Positions 10,225 through 17,701 of a DNA stretch of 64,000 bases are shown piece after piece. The stretch spans positions 1 to 64,000 of the forward strand of contig SSSZ01000061.1 in the NCBI GenBank assembly GCA_009469675.1, in the 5' to 3' direction. The stretch's first letter is position 1. The number at the start of each line of letters is the position of its first letter. The notes beneath the pieces were generated by a model. It searched no databases and was not told where the DNA came from. It saw only the letters and a program-made list of their open reading frames with translations. A program made the translations under genes and the position numbers. Source of the DNA: Azonexaceae bacterium. Its GTDB lineage: Bacteria > Pseudomonadota > Gammaproteobacteria > Burkholderiales > Rhodocyclaceae.

Positions 10225-11705
10225 CAGAAACGCTCCAGCTCGGGGAAGCGTAGCGCCCCGCCATGGACGTGCAGGCGCCCGTATTCGGCGCAGCGGTGCA
10301 GGCTGGGCACGGCCTTGCCGGGGTTGAGCAGGCCCGCTTCGTCGAAGGCCGCCTTGAGGCGGTGGAAGGTCTCCAGTTCGGGCGTCCGGTACTGGACGCA
10401 CATCTGGTTGATTTTCTCGACCCCGACGCCGTGTTCGCCGGTGATCGAGCCGCCCAGGGCCACCGACAGCTCGAGGATTTCCGCGCCGAAGGCTTCGGCC
10501 CGCTCCCATTCGCCCGCCACGGCCGAGTCGTACATGATGAGGGGGTGGAGGTTGCCGTCGCCGGCATGGAAGACGTTGGCGCAGCGCAGGCGGTATTTCT
10601 TTTCCAGGGCGGCGATGGCCTTGAGCATTTCGGCCAGGCGTTTCCTGGGAATGGTGCCGTCCATGCAGTAGTAGTCGGGGGTGATGCGCCCCACCGCCGG
10701 AAACGCCGCCTTGCGCCCGGCCCAGAACAACTGGCGCTCGGCCTCCGAGCCGGAAACCCTGAGGCCGCGGGCGCCGCAGGCAGCCAGCACGGCGCCGACG
10801 CGGTCGATTTCCTCGGCCACTTCCTCGGGGGTGCCGTCGGCTTCGCAGAGCAGGATGGCCTCGGCTTCGAGGTCGTAACCCGCCCGGACGAAGGGTTCGA
10901 CGGCCGCGGTGGCGGGCTTGTCCATCATTTCCAGGCCGGCCGGGATGATGCCGGCGGCGATGATCGCCGCCACCGCATCGCCGGCCTTGCCCACGTCGTC
11001 GAAGGAAGCCATGACCACGCGGGCGAGTTCGGGCTTGGGGACGAGCTTCACCGTCACCTCGGTAACCACCGCCAGCATGCCCTCGGAGCCGATGAGCAGG
11101 GCGAGCAGGTCGTAGCCCGGGGCATCGGGGGCGGCGGAACCGATTTCAAACACCTCGCCTTCGCCGGTGACGACCCGCAGCCCCAGGACGTTATGGACGG
11201 TGAGGCCGTACTTGAGGCAATGGACGCCGCCCGAGTTTTCCGCCACGTTGCCCCCCAGGGTGCAGGCGATCTGGGACGACGGGTCGGGCGCGTAGTAGAG
11301 GCCGTGGGGCACCGCCGCCTCGGAGACCGCCAGGTTGCGCACCCCGGGCTGGACGACGGCCTGCCGGGCCAGGGGATCGATGCGCAGGATGCGGTTGAGC
11401 CGCGCCAGCGACAGGACGACGCCCTGGGCATGGGGCATGGCCCCCCCGGACAGGCCGGTGCCCGCCCCCCGGGCGACCACCGGCACGGCGAGCTGGTGGC
11501 AGACGCGCAGCACACCCCGCACCTGGTCCTCGGTTTCCGGCAGGCAGACGGCCAGGGGCAAGGCCCGGTAGGCGGTCAGGCCGTCGCACTCGTAGGGCCG
11601 CAGTTCCTCGTCGTCGAGGAGCAGGCAGTGGGCCGGCAGCAGGGCCTTGAGTCGTGCGACCAGCGCCGCCCGATCCGGGGTGAATACCGCTTCTTCCGCG
11701 CCCAT
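10224..11705 (-). CDS. glcD: Glycolate oxidase catalytic subunit (FAD-linked)
   Basis: Catalytic subunit oxidising glycolate (and often D-lactate) to glyoxylate. The 493-residue protein matches GlcD along its length: YECDGLTAYRALPLAVCLPET, the FAD motif PVVARGAGTGLSGGAMP, PGVRNLAVSEAAVPHGLYYAPDPSSQ, GGNVAENSGGVHCLKYGLT, GSEGMLAVVTEVTVKL, then C-terminal HAGDGNLHPLIMYD and GSITGEHGVGVEK. It is followed without gap by glcE, and sits 16 bases after the glycerate kinase gene. Confidence 0.97.
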   Translation of the reverse strand: MGAEEAVFTPDRAALVARLKALLPAHCLLLDDEELRPYECDGLTAYRALPLAVCLPETEDQVRGVLRVCHQLAVPVVARGAGTGLSGGAMPHAQGVVLSLARLNRILRIDPLARQAVVQPGVRNLAVSEAAVPHGLYYAPDPSSQIACTLGGNVAENSGGVHCLKYGLTVHNVLGLRVVTGEGEVFEIGSAAPDAPGYDLLALLIGSEGMLAVVTEVTVKLVPKPELARVVMASFDDVGKAGDAVAAIIAAGIIPAGLEMMDKPATAAVEPFVRAGYDLEAEAILLCEADGTPEEVAEEIDRVGAVLAACGARGLRVSGSEAERQLFWAGRKAAFPAVGRITPDYYCMDGTIPRKRLAEMLKAIAALEKKYRLRCANVFHAGDGNLHPLIMYDSAVAGEWERAEAFGAEILELSVALGGSITGEHGVGVEKINQMCVQYRTPELETFHRLKAAFDEAGLLNPGKAVPSLHRCAEYGRLHVHGGALRFPELERF

Positions 11706-11721
11706 AGGCCCTCCTCGGGGA

Positions 11722-12984
11722 CTATTCTACCCCGACCAGAAGCGCCCGGAAGTCGTTGACGTTGGTCCGCGTCGGCCCGGTGACCAGGAGGTCGCCCAGG
11801 GCAGCGAAGAATCCCCAGGCATCGTTGCCGTCGAGGCAGGCGCGGGGATCGACCCCGGCCTGCCGGGCCCGGGCCAGGGTGGCCGGGCCGGCAAAGGCGC
11901 CGGCGTTGTCCTCGCTGCCGTCGATGCCGTCGGTATCGGCGGCCAGGGCGTGGATGGCGGGCTCGCCCCCCAGGGCCAGGGCCAGGCCGAGGAGAAACTC
12001 GGTGTTCCGCCCGCCCCGCCCGCTGCCCCGCAGGGTGACCGTGGTTTCGCCCCCCGAGAGGAGGACGCAGGGCGGCCGGGCCGGCGTGCCGTGGCGCCGA
12101 CAGGCCAGCGCCATACCGGCCATGGCTTTGCCCACCTCGCGGGCCTCGCCTTCGATGGCTTCGCCCAGGACCAGGGGAGTCAGGCCCAGTTCGACCGCCC
12201 GGGCGGCCGCCGCGGCCAGCATCTGTTGCGGGCTGGCGATGAGCCGGTAGTCGGCGCCGGCCAGGCGGGGATCGCCGGGCTTGGGGGTTTCCAGTTCGCC
12301 CCGCGACAGACGGTCCCGCAGGGCCGGCGCCACGGCGACGCGGTAGCGGTCGAGCACGGCCAGGGCCGCGGCGGCCGTGGTCGGATCGGCCACCGTCGGC
12401 CCCGAGGCGATGACCGCCGGGTCGTCCCCGGGCACGTCGGAAATGGCCAGGGTGGTGACCCTGGCCGGCCAGGCTGCCGCCGCCAGGCGACCGCCCTTGA
12501 CGGCGGAGAGATGCTTGCGCACGCAGTTGATGGCGTCGATGGCGGCGCCGCTGGCGAGCAAGGCCCGGGTCAGGGCCTGTTTTTCGCCCAGGTCGATACC
12601 CGGGGCGGGTGCCGCGAGGAGCGCCGAGCCACCTCCCGAAATCAAGACCAGAACGCGGTCCTCAGGCCCGAGTCCGGAAACCCTTTGCAGGATGCGCCGC
12701 GCCGCCGTCTCGCCGGCCGCATCGGGCACCGGATGGGCGGCTTCGGCCACCTCGATGCGCCGGCAGGGCAGGCCGTGGCCGTAGCGCGTCACGACCAGGC
12801 CGGAAAGCTCCCCCGGCCAATGGTCCTCCACCGCCCGGGCCATCGCCGCAGCGGCCTTGCCCGCCCCCACCACGATGAGGCGCCCGCCATCCCCAGGCGG
12901 CAGGTGGGGCGGCAGGCAGACCGCCGGATCGGCGGCGGCGACGGCCGCGTCGAAAAGGGAGCGGAGCAGATTTCTTGCGTCCAT
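11722..12984 (-). CDS. gckA: Glycerate 2-kinase (MOFRL/GckA family)
   Basis: Phosphorylates D-glycerate to 2-phosphoglycerate, the step that returns glyoxylate-derived carbon to central metabolism. 420 residues: an N-terminal domain with VVGAGKAAAAMARAVE, LISGGGSALLAAP and KHLSAVKGGRLA, then the C-terminal MOFRL domain with LSGGETTVTLRGSGRGGRN and ALAADTDGIDGSEDNAGAF. The family was long annotated as hydroxypyruvate reductase (TtuD), but its characterised members are kinases. First gene of the operon leading into glcDEF, which supports a glycolate salvage role. Confidence 0.92.
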   Translation of the reverse strand: MDARNLLRSLFDAAVAAADPAVCLPPHLPPGDGGRLIVVGAGKAAAAMARAVEDHWPGELSGLVVTRYGHGLPCRRIEVAEAAHPVPDAAGETAARRILQRVSGLGPEDRVLVLISGGGSALLAAPAPGIDLGEKQALTRALLASGAAIDAINCVRKHLSAVKGGRLAAAAWPARVTTLAISDVPGDDPAVIASGPTVADPTTAAAALAVLDRYRVAVAPALRDRLSRGELETPKPGDPRLAGADYRLIASPQQMLAAAAARAVELGLTPLVLGEAIEGEAREVGKAMAGMALACRRHGTPARPPCVLLSGGETTVTLRGSGRGGRNTEFLLGLALALGGEPAIHALAADTDGIDGSEDNAGAFAGPATLARARQAGVDPRACLDGNDAWGFFAALGDLLVTGPTRTNVNDFRALLVGVE

Positions 12985-13008
12985 GGCCGACTATCCAGTG
13001 CCCTTAGC

Positions 13009-13022
13009 TTGACTTGAATCAA
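13009..13022 (+). promoter_or_regulatory. FNR/Anr-type box upstream of bacteriohemerythrin (one mismatch)
   Basis: TTGAC-N4-ATCAA differs from the FNR consensus TTGAT-N4-ATCAA at one base. A weak -10 (TACGCT, 13044-13049) lies 21 bases downstream, close to the 22-base spacing of FNR-activated class II promoters. It would give oxygen-responsive expression of the hemerythrin at 13081. It lies 25 bases upstream of the divergent glycerate kinase start and could also affect that gene. Confidence 0.5.
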
Positions 13023-13080
13023 ATGTCCTGAAGAAAGCGGGAGTACGCTCACGCGACTAATACCAAAGGCCTAATCTTCA

Positions 13081-13566
13081 ATGACCAATCAAGACCTTTT
13101 CTCCTGGTCCGATACGTACAACATCGGCATCCAGGAAGTGGACGAACAGCACCAGGTTCTCGTTTCCCTGCTCAACCAATTGCACGAAGCGATCCGCGAG
13201 CGCCACGGCAAAGCCATCTCGCGGGAAATCCTCGACCGCCTGGCCGAGTATACGCGCACTCATTTTCTCCTCGAAGAAAGCCTGATGCGCCTCACCCACT
13301 ATCCGGGTTTCGACATTCACAAGCAACAGCACGAGGAACTCATCGGCCAGGTGCAGGATCTGCAATACAAGCTCGACCATGAAAGCGCCGCCATCACCTT
13401 CGAGCTGCTGCACTTCCTCAAGGGCTGGCTGACCCACCACATCAACGAAAGCGACAAGCGCTTCGGCGCCTTCTTCCAGAACGCCGGTCTGACGCAATAC
13501 GCGACCTGGTCGAAGGACGTCGAGACCACCATGAAAAAGAAAAAGTGGTGGTGGAAGTTCTGGTAG
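13081..13566 (+). CDS. Bacteriohemerythrin
   Basis: Di-iron protein that binds oxygen reversibly, used for O2 sensing or delivery in microaerobic bacteria. The seven metal ligands are all visible: His24 (DEQHQ), His61 and Glu65 (HFLLEE), His80 and His84 (HKQQHEEL), His120 and Asp125 (HINESD). At 161 residues it is longer than the usual 130-150 because of a tail, and it ends in a striking KKKKWWWKFW, basic and tryptophan-rich, which could touch the membrane. It is preceded by an FNR-like box. Its TAG stop directly abuts the stop of the convergent hyi gene. Confidence 0.93.
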   Translation: MTNQDLFSWSDTYNIGIQEVDEQHQVLVSLLNQLHEAIRERHGKAISREILDRLAEYTRTHFLLEESLMRLTHYPGFDIHKQQHEELIGQVQDLQYKLDHESAAITFELLHFLKGWLTHHINESDKRFGAFFQNAGLTQYATWSKDVETTMKKKKWWWKFW

Positions 13567-14346
13567 TCAGCGCCACGCCCTGAACCACTCCAGGCCGGCC
13601 TCGGTGCCCGCCCGGGGCTTGTACTCGCAGCCCACCCAGCCGGCGTAGCCCAGGCGGTCGAGAAGGTCGAACAGGAAGGGGTAGTTGATCTCCCCCGTCC
13701 CCGGTTCGTGGCGGCCCGGGTTGTCCGCGATCTGGACGTGGCCGATGCGCCCGAGGCGGGCCTCCAGCGTATGGGCGAGGTCGCCGGCCATGATCTGGGC
13801 GTGGTAGATGTCGTACTGCACCGCCACGTTGGCCCGGTCGATGCGGGCCTGCAACTCGAAGGCCCGGGCCGGCGTGTCGAGCCAGTAGCCGGGCATGTCG
13901 ATGCGGCTGTTGATCGGCTCGATGGTCACCGTCAGCCCCAGGGGAGCGAAGCGGTCGGCGCAGTGGCGCAGGTTGGCGAGGTAGACCGCCTCCAGTTCGG
14001 CTTCCGGCACGCCCGGCGGGCGCAGCCCGGCAAGGCAGTGCACCCGCCGGCAGTCGAGGGCCAGGGCATAGTGAAGGGCTTGCTCGACCCCTTCGGCGAA
14101 TTCCCCCTGGCGCCCGGGCAGGCAGGCCAATCCCCGCTCCCCCGCCGCCCAATCGCCGGGCGGCAAGTTGAAGAGCACCTGCTCCAGCCCGGCTGCGGCC
14201 AGCCAGCCGGCGATCTCGGCGGCCGGCCAGTCGTAGGGAAAGAGGTATTCGACGCCCTTGAAGCCGGCCGCCGCCGCGGCGGCGAACCGCTGGGGAAACG
14301 GTCTCTCGGTAAACAGGAAACTGAGGTTGGCGGCGAACTTTGGCAT
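13567..14346 (-). CDS. hyi: Hydroxypyruvate isomerase
   Basis: Interconverts hydroxypyruvate and tartronate semialdehyde in glyoxylate metabolism. The 259-residue TIM-barrel protein opens with PKFAANLSFLFTERPF and has the conserved GFKGVEYLFPYDW block, HCLAG, TIEPINSRIDMPGYWL with catalytic Glu143, YDIYHAQIMAGDL, GHVQIADNPGRHEPGTGEI and CEYKP with the second catalytic-type Glu241. The size equals the family norm. It is not joined to the glcDEF operon but its function belongs with glcDEF, glycerate kinase and the tartronate semialdehyde reductase at 39127-40029. Confidence 0.92.
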   Translation of the reverse strand: MPKFAANLSFLFTERPFPQRFAAAAAAGFKGVEYLFPYDWPAAEIAGWLAAAGLEQVLFNLPPGDWAAGERGLACLPGRQGEFAEGVEQALHYALALDCRRVHCLAGLRPPGVPEAELEAVYLANLRHCADRFAPLGLTVTIEPINSRIDMPGYWLDTPARAFELQARIDRANVAVQYDIYHAQIMAGDLAHTLEARLGRIGHVQIADNPGRHEPGTGEINYPFLFDLLDRLGYAGWVGCEYKPRAGTEAGLEWFRAWR

Positions 14347-14535
14347 GGCAAAGGCGGTCTGTTGCAGGTACCAAAGTATAATCTGGGAACCCCGACCGAC
14401 CCCTCGCCAGCCCTTGGAAAACCCCGTGGAGACAAGCCCCTTCGCCCCACCGGCGAGGTTTCTTCGGGGTAAACGGGCAACCCCGGGGCGAGGCGTCTGC
14501 CGCTACCATCCCGACCCCTTTCCCCAGGAGACCCC
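14347..14535. promoter_or_regulatory. Divergent promoter region with stem-loops (hyi / cobalamin adenosyltransferase)
   Basis: AGTATAAT at 14375-14382 reads as TATAAT to the right and TATACT to the left, so it may serve as -10 for both genes; neither -35 is good. If used to the right it gives a leader of about 147 bases that can form two stems: 14402-14408 with 14452-14458, and 14465-14470 with 14480-14485. I looked for cobalamin riboswitch core motifs, because the gene handles B12, and found none. Confidence 0.4.
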
Positions 14536-15114
14536 ATGACCAAACCCACCAGCGAACGCGCCGGCAACCGCCTATCCAAGATCGTCACCCGCACCGGCGA
14601 CGCCGGCACCACGGGCCTCGGCGACGGCACGCGGACGACCAAGGACAGCCTGCGCATCGACGCCATCGGCGAGGTGGACGAACTCAATTCGTCCCTCGGC
14701 GTGCTCCTGTGCGAGGAATTGCCGGACGCCGTGCGCCGCGCCCTGATCGACATCCAGCACGATCTCTTCGACCTGGGGGGCGAACTCTGCCTGCCCGGCA
14801 TGGCCCTCATCAAGGACGGCCAGGTGGCCCGCCTGGAGGAACTGGCCGAGCATTTCAACGCCCCCCTCTCCCGCCTCAAGGAATTCATCCTGCCCGGTGG
14901 CGCCCGCGCCGCCGCCCTCGCCCACCTCAGCCGCACCGTCTGCCGCCGGGCCGAGCGCGCCATGGTCCGCCTGCACGGCAGCGAGCCGCTTTCCGACGCC
15001 GCCCGCCGCTACATCAACCGGTTGTCCGACCTGCTCTTCATCCTCGGCCGCCACCTCAACCACGCCGCCGGGCGCAGCGACGTGCTCTGGCAGAAGGCCA
15101 AGAACGCCGAATAG
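14536..15114 (+). CDS. pduO: Cob(I)alamin adenosyltransferase, PduO type
   Basis: Transfers the adenosyl group of ATP to cob(I)alamin, making coenzyme B12. The 192-residue protein has the PduO/MMAB signatures: N-terminal SKIVTRTGDAGTTGLGDGTRTTKD (ATP-binding loop, residues 14-37), AIGEVDELNSSLGVLL, and C-terminal THR-like core LSRTVCRRAERAMVRL, followed by INRLSDLLFILGRHLNHAAG. It has a clear AGGAG Shine-Dalgarno. B12-dependent partner enzymes are not in the window. It converges with the HTH regulator, 8 bases apart. Confidence 0.93.
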   Translation: MTKPTSERAGNRLSKIVTRTGDAGTTGLGDGTRTTKDSLRIDAIGEVDELNSSLGVLLCEELPDAVRRALIDIQHDLFDLGGELCLPGMALIKDGQVARLEELAEHFNAPLSRLKEFILPGGARAAALAHLSRTVCRRAERAMVRLHGSEPLSDAARRYINRLSDLLFILGRHLNHAAGRSDVLWQKAKNAE

Positions 15115-15122
15115 GCAAGGCC

Positions 15123-15872
15123 TCAGGCCGGTTCGGCGGCAGCGCCGTCGCGCAGCAGGGCGCGGAATTCCGGCGGCTCCCAGCGGCGCACCGCCAGACA
15201 GACGCTCCAGGCCGGCCGCAGGCCGATGGGCAGGAGCGAGTCGGCGGCGTGCTGGTCAGAGTATTCGCGGGCGATCTGTTCCAGGCGAGCGACCAGACCC
15301 ACCGCCGCCGCCGGCGAGACGCGCACGCCGATGATGCGCATCGACTCCCCCGGAGCGGCGAAGGGGTGATCGAAATAATCCGCCGCCCGGGCGGCGACGT
15401 AGCGCATGATGGGGCCGTTAGGCAGCCAGGCGAAGGTGCGCGACACGGTGAGCCGGATGCGCTCCCCGGGGTGCACCTCGAGGACACCGATCTCCTCCAG
15501 GCGCAGCAGCAAGCGCAGGCATTCGGTCCGCTCCAGGCGGTAATTGGCGAGCATGGTGTCGACGTCCATCTGATTGAGGGCGCAGACCGCCACCAGGAAG
15601 AGCTTGTCGTCGGCGGTGATGGCCTCTTCCTGCTGCCGGCTCAGCCGATCGAGGAGGCGCTTGGGCTTGGGCAGGCTGCGGGCGAGCTCGCCGATTTCCA
15701 CCTGGACGAGGTCGCAGAGGGCGGCAAAGCGGGCCAGGGAGCAATCCCGGTGGGAAAAGATGCGTTTCACCGTGGCTTCCGAGATGCCCAGGGCCTTGGC
15801 CGCATCGGCGTAGGTCAGGCCGCGGGCCTTGAAATGAAGCTTGAGAGCGTCGAAGAGGGTCGGGAACGCCAT
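15123..15872 (-). CDS. XRE-family HTH transcriptional regulator
   Basis: 249 residues. Residues 1-65 form a Cro/CI-type helix-turn-helix domain: ARGLTYADAAKALGISEATVKRIFSHRDCS. The long C-terminal part (residues 75-249) is not a domain I can name; it includes DKLFLVAVCALNQMDVDTML and a YRLERTECLRLLLRLEEIGVLE segment that resembles a second winged helix, then PNGPIMRYVAARAADYFDHPF, and may bind a ligand. The start is uncertain: ATG at 15872 is the conserved-looking one, ATG at 15884 lies inside the operator, and neither has a good Shine-Dalgarno. A perfect palindrome over the promoter and start suggests autoregulation and control of the divergent lipoprotein. Confidence 0.85.
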   Translation of the reverse strand: MAFPTLFDALKLHFKARGLTYADAAKALGISEATVKRIFSHRDCSLARFAALCDLVQVEIGELARSLPKPKRLLDRLSRQQEEAITADDKLFLVAVCALNQMDVDTMLANYRLERTECLRLLLRLEEIGVLEVHPGERIRLTVSRTFAWLPNGPIMRYVAARAADYFDHPFAAPGESMRIIGVRVSPAAAVGLVARLEQIAREYSDQHAADSLLPIGLRPAWSVCLAVRRWEPPEFRALLRDGAAAEPA

Positions 15873-15882
15873 GGAGGCCACC

Positions 15883-15907
15883 ATTGGTATCAAAATCTGA
15901 TACCAAT
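15883..15907. promoter_or_regulatory. Perfect 25-bp palindromic operator between regulator and lipoprotein
   Basis: Arms ATTGGTATCA and TGATACCAAT (15883-15892, 15898-15907) are perfect inverted repeats around a 5-bp centre. A third half-site TTGGTAT lies at 15926-15932 next to the rightward promoter. The palindrome overlaps the possible -10 of the regulator (TATATT on the minus strand, 15910-15905) and its start region, so binding would repress the regulator. That the neighbouring XRE protein is the binder is inference. Confidence 0.7.
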
Positions 15908-15939
15908 ATAACAAACAAACTCGACTTGGTATTTGTTTA

Positions 15940-15968
15940 TTGAACCTTTAGTGGGCCTGGCCGATAGT
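15940..15968 (+). promoter_or_regulatory. Probable promoter of the divergent lipoprotein gene
   Basis: TTGAAC (15940-15945) and GATAGT (15963-15968) are 17 bases apart, matching sigma-70 spacing, with start near 15975 and a 25-base leader containing a GGAGG Shine-Dalgarno. The nearby TTGGTAT half-site lies just upstream of the -35. Confidence 0.5.
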
Positions 15969-15999
15969 GAGGGCGTCATCCACCCACCCGGAGGCTCCC

Positions 16000-16512
16000 G
16001 TGAAACTTCCCCTCGCTACCGCCGCTGGCCTCGCCCTCACCCTTGCCGGCTGCTACGTCATCCCCATCGATTCCCGCTATCCGCCCCCGGTCGTCCAGGC
16101 CCCCCCGGGGGCCACCGAGACCATCGCCGTGCCGGCGCCCCTGGCCCAGCCGGCCCAACTCGAAGCCCGGCTCTACCCGGTCAACGACACGGCCGGAAAA
16201 ATGGGTGTGCTGACCGCCCTGGTCAGCGACAACCTCAACGGCCACGGCCGCTTTTCCTTGACCAGCGGCGGCGAACAACTGCAGGGCGAAGCGACCCGTA
16301 TCGCCGCCGACCAGCCCGGTTTCGGCAATGTCTACCGCCAGGTCTACGGCGACGTCCGCCCCCCCGCCGGGGGCCGGCGCGGCATCGCCAACGCCGCCGG
16401 CAGCCGCGGCACCTATGTCAATTGCGAGTACGTCCTGACCGCCGCGACCCGGGGGGTCGGGGCCTGCGTCTTTTCCAACGGCGCCCGCTACCAGCTCCAC
16501 TTCGGCGGTTGA
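16000..16512 (+). CDS. Lipoprotein of unknown function, divergent from HTH regulator
   Basis: 170 residues from a GTG start with a strong GGAGG Shine-Dalgarno 7 bases upstream. VKLPLATAAGLALTLAGC is a lipoprotein signal with lipobox LAGC (Cys18). A Pro-rich linker (YPPPVVQAPPG) leads to a globular part: ARLYPVNDTAGKMGVLTALV, GHGRFSLTSGGEQLQGEATRI, and a C-terminal GTYVNCEYVLTAATRGVGAC with two cysteines that may pair. No known family recognised. Its promoter region is shared with the HTH regulator, so its expression is probably controlled by it. Confidence 0.85.
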   Translation: MKLPLATAAGLALTLAGCYVIPIDSRYPPPVVQAPPGATETIAVPAPLAQPAQLEARLYPVNDTAGKMGVLTALVSDNLNGHGRFSLTSGGEQLQGEATRIAADQPGFGNVYRQVYGDVRPPAGGRRGIANAAGSRGTYVNCEYVLTAATRGVGACVFSNGARYQLHFGG

Positions 16513-16533
16513 GGCGCCCCCCGGCAGACGCAA

Positions 16534-16553
16534 ACGGGGAGCCAGGCTCCCCG
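16534..16553. terminator. Hairpin between convergent lipoprotein and aroG genes
   Basis: A strong perfect stem ACGGGGAGC/GCTCCCCGT (16534-16542 with 16545-16553) lies between two converging stop codons. Only short T-containing runs follow on either side, so it is a weak or factor-assisted bidirectional terminator. Confidence 0.55.
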
Positions 16554-16576
16554 TCTTGCCGTCCTGTGCCGCCGTT

Positions 16577-17656
16577 CTACTGGGCGGCTTCGACCAGGCG
16601 GCGGGCCCGCACGGCGGCGGCGAGCTGCTCCAGCACGGCGACGCTGTCGTCCCAGCCGATACAGGCGTCGGTGACGCTCTGGCCGCGCAGGAGCGGCTGA
16701 TCCGGCGAGAGATCCTGCCGGCCTTCGACGAGATGGGACTCGACCATGACGCCGACGATGCGTTCGTCGCCGCCGGCGAGTTGGCCGCACACGTCCTGGC
16801 AAACCTCCATCTGCAGCTTGTACTGCTTGCGGCTGTTGCCGTGGGAGAAATCGACCATCAGCCGGGCCGCCAGCCCGGCGGCGGCGATTTCCCGGCACGC
16901 CGCATCGACGTGGGGGGCGTCGAAATTGGGTTCCTTGCCGCCGCGCAGGATGACGTGGCAATCCTCGTTGCCCATGGTGGACACGATGGCGGTGTGGCCC
17001 GATTTGGTCACCGACAGGAAGTGGTGGGGCGACTGGGCGGCGCGGATGGCATCCACGGCGATGCGCATGTTGCCGTCGGTGCCGTTCTTGAAGCCCACCG
17101 GGCACGAGAGGCCGGAAGCCAGCTCCCGGTGCACCTGGGATTCGGTGGTGCGGGCGCCGATGGCGCCCCAGGCGATGAGGTCGGCCGTGTACTGCGGCGT
17201 GATGGTGTCGAGGAACTCGGTGGCGCAGGGCAGGTCGAGTTCATTGACTTCGAGCAGGATGCGCCGCGCCAGGCGCAGCCCCTCGTTGATACGGAAGCTG
17301 CCGTCGAGGCGGGGGTCGTTGATAAGACCCTTCCAGCCCACGGTGGTGCGCGGCTTCTCGAAATAGACCCGCATCAGGACGACCAGGTCGGCCTCGTATT
17401 TCTGGGCCTCCTTGGCGAGCTTCCTGGCGTATTCCATGGCGACTTCGTAGTCGTGAATGGAACAGGGGCCGATCACCACCAGCAGGCGGTCGTCGGCGCC
17501 GTGGAGGATGCGGTGGATGGCCTGGCGGGCGGCGTAGGTGGTCTGGGCGGCGCGGCTGGAGACCGGGTATTCGCGGAAGACGTGGGCGGGCGGCACCAGC
17601 TCCTTGATTTCTTTGATACGGACGTCGTCGGTGATCGGTTTGGTTTGCGGCGTCAT
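16577..17656 (-). CDS. aroG: 3-deoxy-7-phosphoheptulonate (DAHP) synthase, class I
   Basis: Condenses phosphoenolpyruvate and erythrose 4-phosphate, the first step of the shikimate pathway. The protein (about 359 residues) has the AroF/G/H signatures: VVIGPCSIHD, LMRVYFEKPRTTVGWKGLINDP, GARTTESQVHRELASGLSCPVGFKNGTDG, and the metal-binding DFSHGNS and GVMVESHL. N-terminal residues (IKELVPPAHVFREYPVS) are those of the feedback-regulated aldolase-type isozymes; which amino acid inhibits it cannot be told from sequence alone. The ATG at 17656 (MTPQTK) has a GGGG Shine-Dalgarno; another ATG is four codons upstream. Confidence 0.95.
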   Translation of the reverse strand: MTPQTKPITDDVRIKEIKELVPPAHVFREYPVSSRAAQTTYAARQAIHRILHGADDRLLVVIGPCSIHDYEVAMEYARKLAKEAQKYEADLVVLMRVYFEKPRTTVGWKGLINDPRLDGSFRINEGLRLARRILLEVNELDLPCATEFLDTITPQYTADLIAWGAIGARTTESQVHRELASGLSCPVGFKNGTDGNMRIAVDAIRAAQSPHHFLSVTKSGHTAIVSTMGNEDCHVILRGGKEPNFDAPHVDAACREIAAAGLAARLMVDFSHGNSRKQYKLQMEVCQDVCGQLAGGDERIVGVMVESHLVEGRQDLSPDQPLLRGQSVTDACIGWDDSVAVLEQLAAAVRARRLVEAAQ

Positions 17657-17701
17657 GGCCAACCCCATTCAAATTTTGGCTAAAACCCGGCATTCTACCG
17701 G

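Noticed and set aside
7906-10671. 921-codon plus-strand reading frame opposite glcDEF
   Set aside because: It is the mirror of strongly supported glcF/glcE/glcD genes; the product is low-complexity Gly/Ala/Arg text typical of antisense frames in GC-rich DNA.
14389-14535. Cobalamin riboswitch upstream of the adenosyltransferase gene
   Set aside because: The conserved B12-box and core junction sequences were not found on either strand.
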